Position numbers and translations under genes: made by a program. From positions 1 to 64,000 of the forward strand of contig CAJTVL010000002.1 in assembly GCA_910579425.1 (NCBI GenBank): a DNA stretch of 64,000 bases, in the 5' to 3' direction. The notes under the pieces were generated by a model. The model did no database searches. It had not been told where the DNA came from and was given only the letters and a program-made list of their open reading frames with translations. Every line of letters starts with the position of its first letter. Within the stretch, counting starts at the first letter, position 1. Below, one piece after another: positions 26,408 to 35,826 of this stretch. The stretch is from an uncultured Lachnospiraceae bacterium (GTDB lineage: Bacteria; Bacillota; Clostridia; Lachnospirales; Lachnospiraceae).

Positions 26408-27913
26408 ATGGAAAAAGCAAAAATTGTTACTTCCAGAAATATGGCATTATTCTTGACAGCTGTTTATGTAGCCAGTCTGATTCCGATTTTGTGTATCGCG
26501 CGATATAATTATCCAAGTGCGGATGATTATACAAATGGCAGCAGTTGCTATCATGTCTGGGAAGAAAGTCATTCTTTGATTCATGTAGTCAGAGCGGCTC
26601 TTTCACGTACGGTAAGTGAATGGTTTGAATGGAGGGGATGCTTTACTTCCAGCTTTCTTTCGGCGCTGACACCTAATATTTTCGGAGAAAAGTGGTATTT
26701 TATAACTACATGGATTGTTTTGGGAATACTCTCGATCTCAGTGGTTTATTTTTTCCGTATGATTTTTAGCAAGGCACTTGGTGCAGATAAATATATGAGC
26801 CACTGTATCAGTATGCTCACACTGTTTATGACGGTTCAATGTATAGGGGAACAGCAGCGGGTAGAGGCCTTTTTTTGGTACAGCGGGGCAATTAATTATG
26901 TGTTTATCCATGGAATATCGCTTCTCTTTTTTGGATTATTGCTATCATTATCTGTAAGGAAAGAAAAGAGACGGATAGGAACTTTGACATTCGTGTCGGT
27001 TTTGGGTTTCCTTGTGGGAGGGGGAAACCAAATGACAATGTTGAATGTTGCAATCGTGTTGACTGTAACTGCGGCATTCATCACGATGCGGAAGCAGTGG
27101 AGGAATTATAAACAGCTTGCACTTCCGATTGGAATGTTCTATTTGGGCTTTATCTTAAGTATTATTGCCCCCGGAAATTTTGTCAGATCAGAATCGGCCA
27201 TGGGAATGAATCCGATTAAGGCAATTATGGTATCTTTTTATGATTGTCTTGATCTTGCTCTGAGTGAATGGCTGGCATGGCCTTTGCTGCTCATTGTACT
27301 TGCTATGATACCAATATTCTGGAAAATGGCAGGATGCATGACTTTTTCGTTTCACTGTCCGATGATAGTGATACTGTTTGGATATTGCATGGTTTCGGCT
27401 ATGTTTACACCGCCCTTATATGCACTGGGGAATGTGGAAGCCGGAAGAATAAAGGCGTTGGCTTTTATTATGTATGTGCTGGTATTGGTATTATGTGTAG
27501 GATATGTGGTTGGATGGCTAAGAAAAAAATATGACGACAGATGCAGGAAAGCGTCATCAGCTGACAGGCAGAAAGGCGGCTGGGGAGAAAGCTGTCTGTA
27601 TTTGTTTGGATGTACAGCATTTTTTGTGTTTGGATCAATACTTACAATTATACCGGAGCCGCATTATTATACTTTTTCATCAGCCATATTTGATCTGACG
27701 AATGGAAGTGCGCTTGCTTACAAAACAGCATGGGAAGAAAGGATAGCTGTATTTTTAGATAAGCCGAAAGAAATAGTTGAGATAGAAGCAATTGAGGTAC
27801 AGCCAGAACTTTTATATTTTTCGGATATAACAGAAGATGCGCAGGATTGGACGAATAGAGGTGTGGCAAGGTTTTATGACTTGAAAAGTGTGGTTTTGCG
27901 CGGTGACAAATGA
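26408..27913 (+). CDS. DUF6056-like polytopic membrane protein
   Basis: 501 residues with about eleven hydrophobic helices. After the first helix (LFLTAVYVASLIPILCIA) comes NYPSADDYTNGSS and, slightly later, WFEWRGCFTSSFLSAL. This order of an acidic PSADDY loop and a W-rich loop is what I recall for DUF6056, a family of GT-C-like proteins in surface-polysaccharide loci. The acidic pair would be in the catalytic position of GT-C enzymes. The stop overlaps the open frame of the next GT2 (ATGA). Probable extracytoplasmic glycosyltransferase; family memory is fair, function inferred. Confidence 0.7.
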   Translation: MEKAKIVTSRNMALFLTAVYVASLIPILCIARYNYPSADDYTNGSSCYHVWEESHSLIHVVRAALSRTVSEWFEWRGCFTSSFLSALTPNIFGEKWYFITTWIVLGILSISVVYFFRMIFSKALGADKYMSHCISMLTLFMTVQCIGEQQRVEAFFWYSGAINYVFIHGISLLFFGLLLSLSVRKEKRRIGTLTFVSVLGFLVGGGNQMTMLNVAIVLTVTAAFITMRKQWRNYKQLALPIGMFYLGFILSIIAPGNFVRSESAMGMNPIKAIMVSFYDCLDLALSEWLAWPLLLIVLAMIPIFWKMAGCMTFSFHCPMIVILFGYCMVSAMFTPPLYALGNVEAGRIKALAFIMYVLVLVLCVGYVVGWLRKKYDDRCRKASSADRQKGGWGESCLYLFGCTAFFVFGSILTIIPEPHYYTFSSAIFDLTNGSALAYKTAWEERIAVFLDKPKEIVEIEAIEVQPELLYFSDITEDAQDWTNRGVARFYDLKSVVLRGDK

Positions 27914-27921
27914 GGGTGGAA

Positions 27922-28641
27922 ATGAAAAAAACAATAATTGTGATGCCAGTGGCAAACGAAGAGGCAACGATGGGGCAGATTTTGGAGGAAATTTTAAGTC
28001 TGCCCTATGATAATTTATACATATACCCTGTGATTGACAGTTATTCCAAGGACAGGACAGAGGAGATCATCAGAGAAAAAGAAAAACAGACGGACAGAGT
28101 AAAATGTATTTTCCATGAGAAGTCGGACGGGGTGGTGAGCTGTTATCTGGAGGGCTTTAAAAGGGCGCTGGAGGACGGAGCCGGGCAGATTCTGGAAATG
28201 GACGGGGGTGGAAGTCATCTTCCTGCGGAAATCCCGGGTTTTTTGGAAAGACTGGATGAGGGGTATGAGTGTGTCTGGGGCTCCCGCTTCATGGAAGGGG
28301 GTTCCATGAGAGAGCAGCCCTTATACCGGCGGATTTTGAGCCAGGGAGGGACTATTCTGGCGAATTTGGTGCTGGGCACAAGTCTGAAGGATATGACCAG
28401 CGGATTTGAGGGCTTTCAGAGGAAGATTCTTGAGAACCTGGATTTGGATGCTTTTCTTTCAAAGGGACATATGTATCAGACAGAAATGCGCTTTTACTGC
28501 AGGGCCTGCCATGCGCTGGAGGTGCCCATTCATTATGTGGGAACGGCATCCAGTCTGAAGACCAGCTCTGTTACGGAGGCACTCAGGCTGTTATTCAGGT
28601 TAAAAAAGAATGAAGTCTTTGTGCATCGCAGAGGGGATTAA
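27922..28641 (+). CDS. GT2 glycosyltransferase, DPM-like
   Basis: About 239 residues from the ATG at 27922 (Shine-Dalgarno AGGGTGG); the frame also has an ATG at 27910 overlapping the previous stop. It shows IIVMPVANEEATM, a slightly altered metal region EMDGGGSHLP (normally MDADFSHxP) and GSRFMEGGSM, all DPM1-like. No membrane anchor. Presumed to make a polyprenyl-phosphate sugar. It forms a run with a flavoprotein (28662) and a GT-C protein (29876), suggesting donor synthesis, donor modification and transfer in one set. Confidence 0.8.
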   Translation: MKKTIIVMPVANEEATMGQILEEILSLPYDNLYIYPVIDSYSKDRTEEIIREKEKQTDRVKCIFHEKSDGVVSCYLEGFKRALEDGAGQILEMDGGGSHLPAEIPGFLERLDEGYECVWGSRFMEGGSMREQPLYRRILSQGGTILANLVLGTSLKDMTSGFEGFQRKILENLDLDAFLSKGHMYQTEMRFYCRACHALEVPIHYVGTASSLKTSSVTEALRLLFRLKKNEVFVHRRGD

Positions 28642-28661
28642 TGGTATAGAGGGGGAATGGG

Positions 28662-29873
28662 ATGGAAAAGGTGAAATACTTGATTTTGGGAGCCGGTCCC
28701 GCCGGTCTTACCTTTGCCGGTATGCTGAAACAAAGGGGGGAGGAGTCTTTCCTTGTTTTGGAGAAGGAACAGGAAGCGGGGGGACTGTGCCGCTCCGTTT
28801 TGGTGGATGGCAGTCCTTTTGATATAGGCGGCGGCCATTTCCTGGATGTGAAAAGGCCGAAGGTGACGGACTTTTTATTTTCCTTTATGCCAAAAGAGGA
28901 GTGGACGCTTTTTCAGCGGGACAGCCGGATTGCGATCAAGGGACAGATTGTCGGACATCCTTTGGAGGCCAATATCTGGCAGTTCGACGTGGAGGAGCAG
29001 ATCGCCTATTTATCTTCCATTGCAAAGGCCGGCTGCAACAGTGGGGAAGAGATGCCGGAGAAATTCATAGACTGGATCCGGTGGAAGCTTGGGGATAAAA
29101 TTGCCAGGGACTATATGCTTCCCTATAACCGGAAGATGTATGCGGAGGACTTAAATGAGCTTGGCACTTATTGGCTGGAGAAGCTGCCTGCCGTGAGTTT
29201 CGAGGAAACCCTGCGCTCCTGTCTGATGCGCAGACCCTATGGGACGGAGCCCGGGCATACTTTCTTCTACTATCCTAAAAGCCACGGCTATGGGGAGGTC
29301 TGGCTCAGAATAGCCAGAGAGCTTTCCCCGCGGATTCTTTATTCCAGAGAAGTGGAAGCCATAGATTTTGATAAAAGAGAAGTGAGAACGGGCGGCGGGG
29401 AGTATTTCAGGGCAGATGTCATTGTCACCACGATTCCCTGGGCGGAATACAGGCGGATCCAGGGAATGCCGGAGGAATTAATGGCATCCGTAAGGAAGCT
29501 GAAGCACAATGCAATCGAAACCGGCTATTGCCCGCAGAACCTGGATACCCGGGCTCAGTGGATTTATGTGCCGGATGAAGAGAGGGCTTTCCACCGTATT
29601 CTGGTGAGGCATAATTTTTGTGCCGGCAGCAGAGGATATTGGACGGAAACAAGGCACAGGGAAGGAACGGAAGGAGATTCTTGCTGTTTCATAAATCCCT
29701 ATGCCTATCCCTTAAATACCATAGAGAAACCTCAGATTATGAAGAAACTGCTTATCTTTGGCAGTGCGAAAGGGATTTACGGACTGGGACGCTGGGGAGA
29801 GCATTCCCATCACAACTCTGATGTGGTGGTAGAGCACGCCATGGCGCTGGCGGAGAGACTTGCGGGGGTATAA
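28662..29873 (+). CDS. UGM/protoporphyrinogen oxidase-like flavoprotein
   Basis: 403 residues. The FAD-binding start is YLILGAGPAGLTFAGML, with the second motif EAGGLCRSVLVDGSPFDIGGGHFL typical of amine-oxidase/UDP-galactopyranose mutase-like enzymes. MLPYNRKMYAEDL is a segment also found in these proteins. No signal peptide. It lies between a DPM-like GT2 and a GT-C protein, and has a larger relative at 41945-43519. By analogy with UGM and with the flavin epimerase of mycobacterial decaprenyl-phosphoryl sugars, it may isomerise a nucleotide- or lipid-linked sugar. The reaction is inference. Confidence 0.75.
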   Translation: MEKVKYLILGAGPAGLTFAGMLKQRGEESFLVLEKEQEAGGLCRSVLVDGSPFDIGGGHFLDVKRPKVTDFLFSFMPKEEWTLFQRDSRIAIKGQIVGHPLEANIWQFDVEEQIAYLSSIAKAGCNSGEEMPEKFIDWIRWKLGDKIARDYMLPYNRKMYAEDLNELGTYWLEKLPAVSFEETLRSCLMRRPYGTEPGHTFFYYPKSHGYGEVWLRIARELSPRILYSREVEAIDFDKREVRTGGGEYFRADVIVTTIPWAEYRRIQGMPEELMASVRKLKHNAIETGYCPQNLDTRAQWIYVPDEERAFHRILVRHNFCAGSRGYWTETRHREGTEGDSCCFINPYAYPLNTIEKPQIMKKLLIFGSAKGIYGLGRWGEHSHHNSDVVVEHAMALAERLAGV

Positions 29874-29875
29874 AG

Positions 29876-32065
29876 GTGAAGTCAAAGGAAAGAATTCTGA
29901 AAATAACATATGTAATAGTTGCGCTTTTGGGGCTTTTTGCAGCTATGCTGGTGCTGAACCACACCGCGCAGAACGGGCGCAGAATAACAGAGGTTCTGCC
30001 GGAAATCGTAGAGGAGCCGGTCTATGTGGAATGTATACCCGGGCAGCCCATAGAGATTGCTTTAAAACCGCGCGAGGACTTTTCCATTGGCGGATTCAGG
30101 CTGCTTTTGGTAAATATTTCCCAGGAGAGCAGAGGAACCGTGCGCTTTGCGGTTACGGACAGCGCCTCTAAGCTTCTGATCAACCAGGTAATACCGGTGG
30201 AAACGATTGCGCCGGGCAAATGGTTTTCGGTTCCGGCGCAGATCAGCTTCACAGAGGGAGAGACTTATGTAGTATCGGTTCTTGCCGACGGAAGCGAGCC
30301 CTATTTTATGCAGCGCAGGGAGGGAGCAGCGGATGGACTTCCGTTTGAGGAAAAGGTGACCCGGGGCGGAGAGGAGATGGAGTGCGGCGTTTCTCTGGGG
30401 GTGGAGATTGCGGAGCAGGTGAAAGTGACCTATGGGGAAATTCTTTATTACTCGGTTCCGCTGTGTATTTTCACGGCAGCGTTTCTGATTGTATGTATTT
30501 TATTCGGGAAAAAAAGAGTGTGGGAATTTTTCGGGCGGATTCCGATCGGCAGGTTTTTGGGTAAATATGGAAATGATCTTTTCCTGCTGCTTTTGTTTGC
30601 CGCAGTATGTCTGAGTATTTATTCCAGAGCTTACGTAAAGGGAGTGTACATTTCTTCCGATTCGGCGGGGTATCTCCGGGAGGCGGTGAATCTGGCGAAG
30701 GGCTATGGCTTTAACTATGACGGGATGGCAGGTTATGATTCCTGGTTTGCCAACTGGCCTATCCTTTATCCGGCAATGATAACAATTGTTATGGCTGTCA
30801 CAGGAGCCAATGCGTATCTTGCTTCCAAGATTCTTGCCATGGTGCTGGTGGGAGCGCTCCTGGTGATGATAAGGCTTTGCTTTAAAAAAGACGCCTGGTT
30901 TTATGGACTCTGCGTCACAAATATTGGATTTTTAAATCTCGCTTATTACACCTGGAGCGAGATACCCTTTATGGTTTTCCTGTCAGGCTTTGCCCTGGTT
31001 CTGGCCCGGATTCTGAGGCAGGAAGAGCCGCAGGGAAGGTGGTATTTTCTTCTCGGACTGCTTGGCCTTGGATGCTTCCTGACCAGATATTTCGGTATTT
31101 TTGTATGGATTGTGACAGGGCTTTATCTTCTGTGTATGATCAGAAAATATGTAGAGTGCAGAGACAAAAAAATCTTGAAAAAGACGGTGCTGCTTGCAGC
31201 CACGGCTTTTGGCTCCGGGATACTGAGTATGGCATATCTGTTTGTAAACAAGCTAAAAAACGGTATGGCTTCGGGAGTCAGCAGAACCCTCTGGTGGGAT
31301 GATTATGAGAAGCTGACCAATGATTTGATTGAGAGTCTTTTGACGGAGGTCTGCAATGTCTTTTCTATTCAGATTCCGGAACTGATCGAGGGTTTTCCCT
31401 ATGATTTGAAGGTATTTGTCGTCGTGGTTATTCTGGCGGGGCTGGTGTGGTTTGTGGCAAAGAACGGAAAGCATTTTTCCACGGAATCCGTAATGCTGAC
31501 CATGGGCGTGATGTATTATCTGATTTTTATAGTGATACGGTATTTTTCCTCCATGGACACTTTCTATTTCAGATTTTTTGAGCCTGCAAGCTTTTTGATC
31601 TGTATAGGGCTTATGGGATTGCTGCTTCCTTATCTTCGGGGCAAAAAAGGATTTCATTTCTTCGGGGGAGCCATGGCGGCCCTTGTAGTTCTTGCTATGG
31701 CATCTGTTTTGGAGAATGGAGGCCTGGATGTGCGGGAGGGAGGGTACTATGACGAACTCACCCGGCAGTGGCAGGAATCCTATGAGGAAATACCGGAGAA
31801 GTCGGTGGTAATCTTTAACGATATTGATTTCAGAGCTTCCTTTTATCGTCCGGATGTGGTCGAGGGAACCGTCAGCCCGGCCGAGACCTTTGAGGATGTT
31901 AAAGAAACCTACTACGGTTCGGAGTATCTCTGCGTCCGCAGGGAATTTGCAGAGGTTATGCTGGAATTCGGGGAGTATGAGCAGAGTGTAGCCTCAGCCC
32001 TTGAAAAAGGGCTTGGCGCTCTGGCAGAGGGAAAAGAGTTTGTGGTGATTGAGCTGGGGGAGTGA
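29876..32065 (+). CDS. Large GT39/GT-C-like membrane protein
   Basis: 729 residues, GTG start two bases after the previous stop. An N-terminal helix (ITYVIVALLGLFAAMLVL) is followed by an extracytoplasmic beta-rich region to about residue 195, then about ten membrane helices and a soluble C-terminal tail. After the second-phase helices comes YISSDSAGYLREAVNLAKG, an SDSAGY loop in the acidic first-loop position of GT39-like enzymes, then WFANWPILYPAMI. Probably an extracytoplasmic glycosyltransferase with an extra N-terminal domain. Its stop is only five bases from the stop of the convergent DUF4956 gene. Confidence 0.72.
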   Translation: MKSKERILKITYVIVALLGLFAAMLVLNHTAQNGRRITEVLPEIVEEPVYVECIPGQPIEIALKPREDFSIGGFRLLLVNISQESRGTVRFAVTDSASKLLINQVIPVETIAPGKWFSVPAQISFTEGETYVVSVLADGSEPYFMQRREGAADGLPFEEKVTRGGEEMECGVSLGVEIAEQVKVTYGEILYYSVPLCIFTAAFLIVCILFGKKRVWEFFGRIPIGRFLGKYGNDLFLLLLFAAVCLSIYSRAYVKGVYISSDSAGYLREAVNLAKGYGFNYDGMAGYDSWFANWPILYPAMITIVMAVTGANAYLASKILAMVLVGALLVMIRLCFKKDAWFYGLCVTNIGFLNLAYYTWSEIPFMVFLSGFALVLARILRQEEPQGRWYFLLGLLGLGCFLTRYFGIFVWIVTGLYLLCMIRKYVECRDKKILKKTVLLAATAFGSGILSMAYLFVNKLKNGMASGVSRTLWWDDYEKLTNDLIESLLTEVCNVFSIQIPELIEGFPYDLKVFVVVVILAGLVWFVAKNGKHFSTESVMLTMGVMYYLIFIVIRYFSSMDTFYFRFFEPASFLICIGLMGLLLPYLRGKKGFHFFGGAMAALVVLAMASVLENGGLDVREGGYYDELTRQWQESYEEIPEKSVVIFNDIDFRASFYRPDVVEGTVSPAETFEDVKETYYGSEYLCVRREFAEVMLEFGEYEQSVASALEKGLGALAEGKEFVVIELGE

Positions 32066-32070
32066 ACTTT

Positions 32071-32745
32071 TTAAAACGTCACCTCCCCATCATGTGAAAT
32101 CAGCGAAACGCTTTCCACAGCCTCCATCTTTTCAAGCTCCTGCATCATTTCATATTCCTTTGAGGCACGGACCTCCAAAACCAGATTACAGTGTCCCCCG
32201 GCAATGTTTCTGGATTTTACTTTAAAATATTTGCAGTATTCCCCCACCTTCTGTGTGAAAAGGGGCTCTCCCTGGGACTTTTCAAGGTTTGCCACCAGAA
32301 TCATGGGCGCACGGCCTACGGGCAGCCTGTCAAGGAAGATTACCAGTAAGGTCAGGATTGCCGAGAGGACAAGAGCCACTTCCGTCATATGGGCGCCGCA
32401 GCAGATTCCTACGGCAATGGACCAGAAGAGGAAGCATAAATCCATGGGTTCCTTGATGGCAGTACGGAAACGCACGATCGAGAGGGCGCCCACCATTCCC
32501 AGGGAAATCACGATGCTGGACTGTACTGCCAGGATAATTCCTGCGGTAATCACTGCGATCGCCGCCAGGGAGATATTAAAATTTTTGGAATAAAAAGTCT
32601 TTTTGGTGATCAGCCTGTAGACGACGAAAATGTAACAGGCAATCACCGCAGTAATGAAAAGAACTGCCGCAATATGGGGTACGCTGATATTTTCGCTGGT
32701 GTATGATGCGATAAAATCCTTTTTAAAAATGTCTGAGAAGTTCAT
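32071..32745 (-). CDS. DUF4956 membrane protein (triad 2)
   Basis: 224 residues, the same length as the triad 1 protein. It shares the core LGMVGALSIVRFRTAIKEP followed by FLFWSIAVGICCGA, an obvious paralogue. About four hydrophobic helices (AAVLFITAVIACYIFVVY first), then a soluble C-terminal domain. Shine-Dalgarno GGAGG a few bases before the ATG. It is the last gene of a minus-strand set with CotH and VTC genes. Ends five bases from a convergent gene with no terminator visible between them. Function unknown. Confidence 0.88.
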   Translation of the reverse strand: MNFSDIFKKDFIASYTSENISVPHIAAVLFITAVIACYIFVVYRLITKKTFYSKNFNISLAAIAVITAGIILAVQSSIVISLGMVGALSIVRFRTAIKEPMDLCFLFWSIAVGICCGAHMTEVALVLSAILTLLVIFLDRLPVGRAPMILVANLEKSQGEPLFTQKVGEYCKYFKVKSRNIAGGHCNLVLEVRASKEYEMMQELEKMEAVESVSLISHDGEVTF

Positions 32746-32778
32746 TTTTATCCTCCGTTATAAGTTTTTCTCTTTTTA

Positions 32779-33477
32779 TTATATTTCTTCAAATTTTCTG
32801 CAAAGGTAATATTTGGAAAAGGTGCTTGCGCTGAGACCGTCGAGCATCAGCAGCCTGTGAACCTCATCCGGCAGAAAATCATCAAATTTCACTTCCATCA
32901 AAGCATGTCCCAGGGGCAGAACACCCCGGCCCGAAACCTCCTGATCCAAAAAGCTGTGAGGGTTTTTGACAGACCTGATGTTGCTGTCAAAGGTTACCCT
33001 TACATTGGCGTCATTTGGTCTGTACACATAAGGAACTCTGTCATAGTCTACGATGACGGCAGGGCGCATGAGACGGACTGCCATCAGATAGGCCAATTTG
33101 TGCAGGGGGTGCTGGGCTGGGCCGATGCGGTCCGGTATTTGGCCATGCATTAACTGTATGCACTGCTCCAGGCTGAGGAGGCAGGATTTTTTGCAGGTCA
33201 TTCCCCGGATTTTTTGCTTTGCTTCCAGAGAGATTCTTTCAGGATTGTGGTCGTAGATCCGGATCCTGTACTTTTCACGGTTATCCACGCCGTTTTCGTT
33301 GTCCATATAACAGGTGTTTTCGTAGTCGTCAAAATACAGGCTTCTGATATTATAAAATCCCTTTTTTGCGGCATGGGCATCTCTGGACATAAGCGCTCTT
33401 ATTTTAGCGTCCTCGATCAGAACCTGTCCCTTAGTCAAGGGGTACTTATATTCATGTCTGTAGCGTATCTGTTCCAA
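32779..33477 (-). CDS. VTC-domain polyphosphate polymerase-like (triad 2)
   Basis: 232 residues. YRHEYKYPLTKGQ, RSLYFDDYENTCYM, NREKYRIRIYDHN, LEAKQKIRGM, NVRVTFDSNI and EVKFDDFLPDE match the VTC domain element by element with the triad 1 copy, so the catalytic tunnel looks intact. Cytosolic. It begins at a TTG immediately after the CotH stop codon, with AGGAGG eight bases upstream, so translation is coupled to CotH. The order CotH, VTC, DUF4956 is identical to triad 1. Activity is inferred from the fold. Confidence 0.88.
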   Translation of the reverse strand: MEQIRYRHEYKYPLTKGQVLIEDAKIRALMSRDAHAAKKGFYNIRSLYFDDYENTCYMDNENGVDNREKYRIRIYDHNPERISLEAKQKIRGMTCKKSCLLSLEQCIQLMHGQIPDRIGPAQHPLHKLAYLMAVRLMRPAVIVDYDRVPYVYRPNDANVRVTFDSNIRSVKNPHSFLDQEVSGRGVLPLGHALMEVKFDDFLPDEVHRLLMLDGLSASTFSKYYLCRKFEEI

Positions 33478-35370
33478 TCATTGACCTCCTGTCTCTTCCC
33501 ATTTGCCCTCCAGAACACAATCCTCAAAAATCATCGTGCCATCCTCTATTCGTTTCCCGTTTTCAGGATTGAAGTAACCTATGAAATCGTAACCTTCCGC
33601 TTCATAATGAGGGAGCCCTTCTATGGGCTTTCCCTTTTCCACCCAGTAATACAGGGTCTGGTTATAGTCCTGGTTTAAAAAGGGGGTGTCATTTTTCACC
33701 ACTGCCACACAGTAATCCCTTTTCTCCACCCAGAGTTTATCCAGAAAGTCCTTCTTTTCCAGAAGAAACTGCCGCACCATGTCCACATGCGGGTGAAAGT
33801 CCGAAAAACGGGTATAATCCGTCTGAGCAGAAGCTGCCTCATCCATGTGAGTATTTTCCTGTTCAGGGTGGGAAAACATCCACTCCTGCCGTTTTTCATG
33901 CCATCTCAGGGCATCCAGAATGGCGCTGCGGCTTATCTTTTCTGTATATTGGTCAATTCCTGTGTGGATTGACCATTCAAGATTTTTTCTGAATATTTTG
34001 TCGTATTTTTCGGCAGCCAACGCCCGGAACTCCGGATTTTGATACATTGCGGAAAGCCATCTGTTCTGGTTGGGGTTTCCCTCAGGCCTTGAATTGCAGA
34101 CGGAGGCCGTAAGAGCTGCAGGGTTACCAAACATGGGTGTATTCACATTACCCATAGCACCGTCAAAATCCCACACCGGACCCGCATATAAAAGAGGATT
34201 TTCCCGGTTAAGCACATAGGAAAACTGGCTGGCAATTCCCGTATCGTGATCTCCGGATATTTCCTGAATCAGAAAAGCCTCCGCCCAGGAATCCATGTCA
34301 ATCAATTCCCCTAAATGTTTCCCGCTCAACGCGCTTCGCCCGTCCCGGGATGTCAGCGCGCTTTCTATATCGTTTATCATAGATTGAATTCGTTTGAGCT
34401 CCGCGGAAGGATCCGGGCTCACGAAATCGGCGGCAAAGATCTGGCCCTGGTCGGATATGACGTAGGGCACATCCTCCTCCATGCGGAAATCCAGTTCCAT
34501 CTCCAGAAACCAACTGCTCTGCCGTGGGATTTCCAGCCGGTTTTCACCGATTTCCACCGCTTCCGTCAGTAAATACATCCCGTAATAAACGCCGTTCACA
34601 TAGACCTCCACGAACTCCCCGTCGGGTTCAAAAGCGCTTATGCTTTGATTTGCCAGGTCAAGCACCAGTTTATTTCTGAGATAAGATCCGTCCGTGGCGT
34701 TGGCCAAAAGATTCCACTTATAAGCGGGCTTCATGCCGCACAGGGAAAGAGGAGCGGGAAGGGTAAAGGTAAAAGGCTTTTTGTCCAGAGTGGCCGTCAA
34801 ATTTCCCCTGACTTTAAATTTCGTCAAACTTTCCTGACAGAGGATGCGGCCGGACTCGTCTATTGCCAGCAGATTTCCTGTTTCGATATACTTTTTATTG
34901 GAGAATTCCGCCGGGGCAAAAATATCTTCCTCCGACTCTGCCGTAATCATAAAGGCGGGGAGCTCAGAGGAGGCAAGAACCTGCAGCGTCTTTTTGGCGG
35001 ACAGGGCCCCCAATGGGCTTTTCAGCTCCAGGCTGTGAATTTCTTCGTTTCCGCTCTCCTGCCAGAGACTTCCCCTTTTGCAGAGGACTCCGTCGATTTC
35101 CACGGCGCCTTTTCCGCTTTCATACCAGAGGGTAAATTCTGTATTTTTTCCTGCGAAACAGGATGGCAGAAAAAGATAATAGCGTTCAGTCTCTTCATCC
35201 TCCCAAAGTCTCAGTTCTATTTCCTGTCCGTCTGTCATGCATGTAAAAGTAAGTCCGTCTACAAGGTCTTTTTCATGGTCAGTCCTGAAATAGGATATGG
35301 ACAGGATTGCTGCCAGTATCAGGCCTGCGTTCATTGCCATAAAAAGACGTAATTTATTTCCCAAAGTCAT
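33478..35370 (-). CDS. CotH kinase-family protein (triad 2)
   Basis: About 630 residues from the ATG at 35370 (AAGGAG ten bases upstream; an ATG at 35394 lacks one). An N-terminal anchor (LRLFMAMNAGLILAAILSI) precedes a beta-rich extracytoplasmic region. The CotH fold follows: RGNLTATLDKKPFTFTL (with the Lys), LRNKLVLDLANQ, FVEVYVNGVYYGMYLLTEAVE and the metal-binding VWDFDGAMGN. It is larger and more canonical than the triad 1 CotH. Likely an atypical kinase acting at the outer face. Its own promoter (35427-35455) supports a separate transcript with VTC and DUF4956. Confidence 0.87.
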   Translation of the reverse strand: MTLGNKLRLFMAMNAGLILAAILSISYFRTDHEKDLVDGLTFTCMTDGQEIELRLWEDEETERYYLFLPSCFAGKNTEFTLWYESGKGAVEIDGVLCKRGSLWQESGNEEIHSLELKSPLGALSAKKTLQVLASSELPAFMITAESEEDIFAPAEFSNKKYIETGNLLAIDESGRILCQESLTKFKVRGNLTATLDKKPFTFTLPAPLSLCGMKPAYKWNLLANATDGSYLRNKLVLDLANQSISAFEPDGEFVEVYVNGVYYGMYLLTEAVEIGENRLEIPRQSSWFLEMELDFRMEEDVPYVISDQGQIFAADFVSPDPSAELKRIQSMINDIESALTSRDGRSALSGKHLGELIDMDSWAEAFLIQEISGDHDTGIASQFSYVLNRENPLLYAGPVWDFDGAMGNVNTPMFGNPAALTASVCNSRPEGNPNQNRWLSAMYQNPEFRALAAEKYDKIFRKNLEWSIHTGIDQYTEKISRSAILDALRWHEKRQEWMFSHPEQENTHMDEAASAQTDYTRFSDFHPHVDMVRQFLLEKKDFLDKLWVEKRDYCVAVVKNDTPFLNQDYNQTLYYWVEKGKPIEGLPHYEAEGYDFIGYFNPENGKRIEDGTMIFEDCVLEGKWEETGGQ

Positions 35371-35394
35371 GCGGTATCGGCTCCTTAAAAACAT

Positions 35395-35826
35395 CCCACG
35401 CCGGAAAATTTCTGTAACGCTACTTCATTATAATGGATGGCAAATAAAAAGACAAGGTGGACTTTAAGGCTGTATGCGGATGAAAGATTTCCTTAAAATG
35501 GTATTTTGTATTAAGACTTTTTAAATATTTCTTAATTTCACTTCGCAGGCCTTTTAAAAGGCTTCTTTTTTGATATACTAATTTTATCTACTACGAATGC
35601 CGGTTGTAAGCAATCGGCTTTGAGAGACAGCAGGAAGCATGCAGAACATACATTTGTTCCAAATGCATTTGTTGTAAATGCCAAGCTTTTAAAAAAGCAA
35701 TTTTTGTTCCCATATCGTCACAGTGAAGGCCATAAGGGTGGAAATCTTGCTTTTGTGAGAAGACAGGCGTGCAAAACAGAGCGTGAAAATAGCAATTGGA
35801 AAATTGAATAACAGGAGTGGAGTGTT
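35395..35826. other. 432-base divergent intergenic region
   Basis: Lies between the minus-strand CotH triad and the plus-strand MBOAT gene. It holds the minus promoter at 35427-35455, a perfect 14-base palindrome GCCTTTTAAAAGGC at 35549-35562, and a TATACT at 35574-35579 that may serve the plus strand with a weak -35 overlapping the palindrome. The remaining 250 bases up to the TTG at 35827 would be an unusually long leader. I recognise no riboswitch class in it, and short open frames there look like noise. Confidence 0.5.
35427..35455 (-). promoter_or_regulatory. Promoter of CotH-VTC-DUF4956 triad 2
   Basis: On the minus strand TTGTCT (35450-35455), 17 bases, then a perfect TATAAT (35427-35432), about 57 bases before the ATG at 35370. 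Confidence 0.65.

Noticed and set aside
35620..35811. 63-codon open frame in the divergent gap
   Set aside because: No Shine-Dalgarno, no recognisable features and an overlapping shadow on the other strand; more likely leader sequence.
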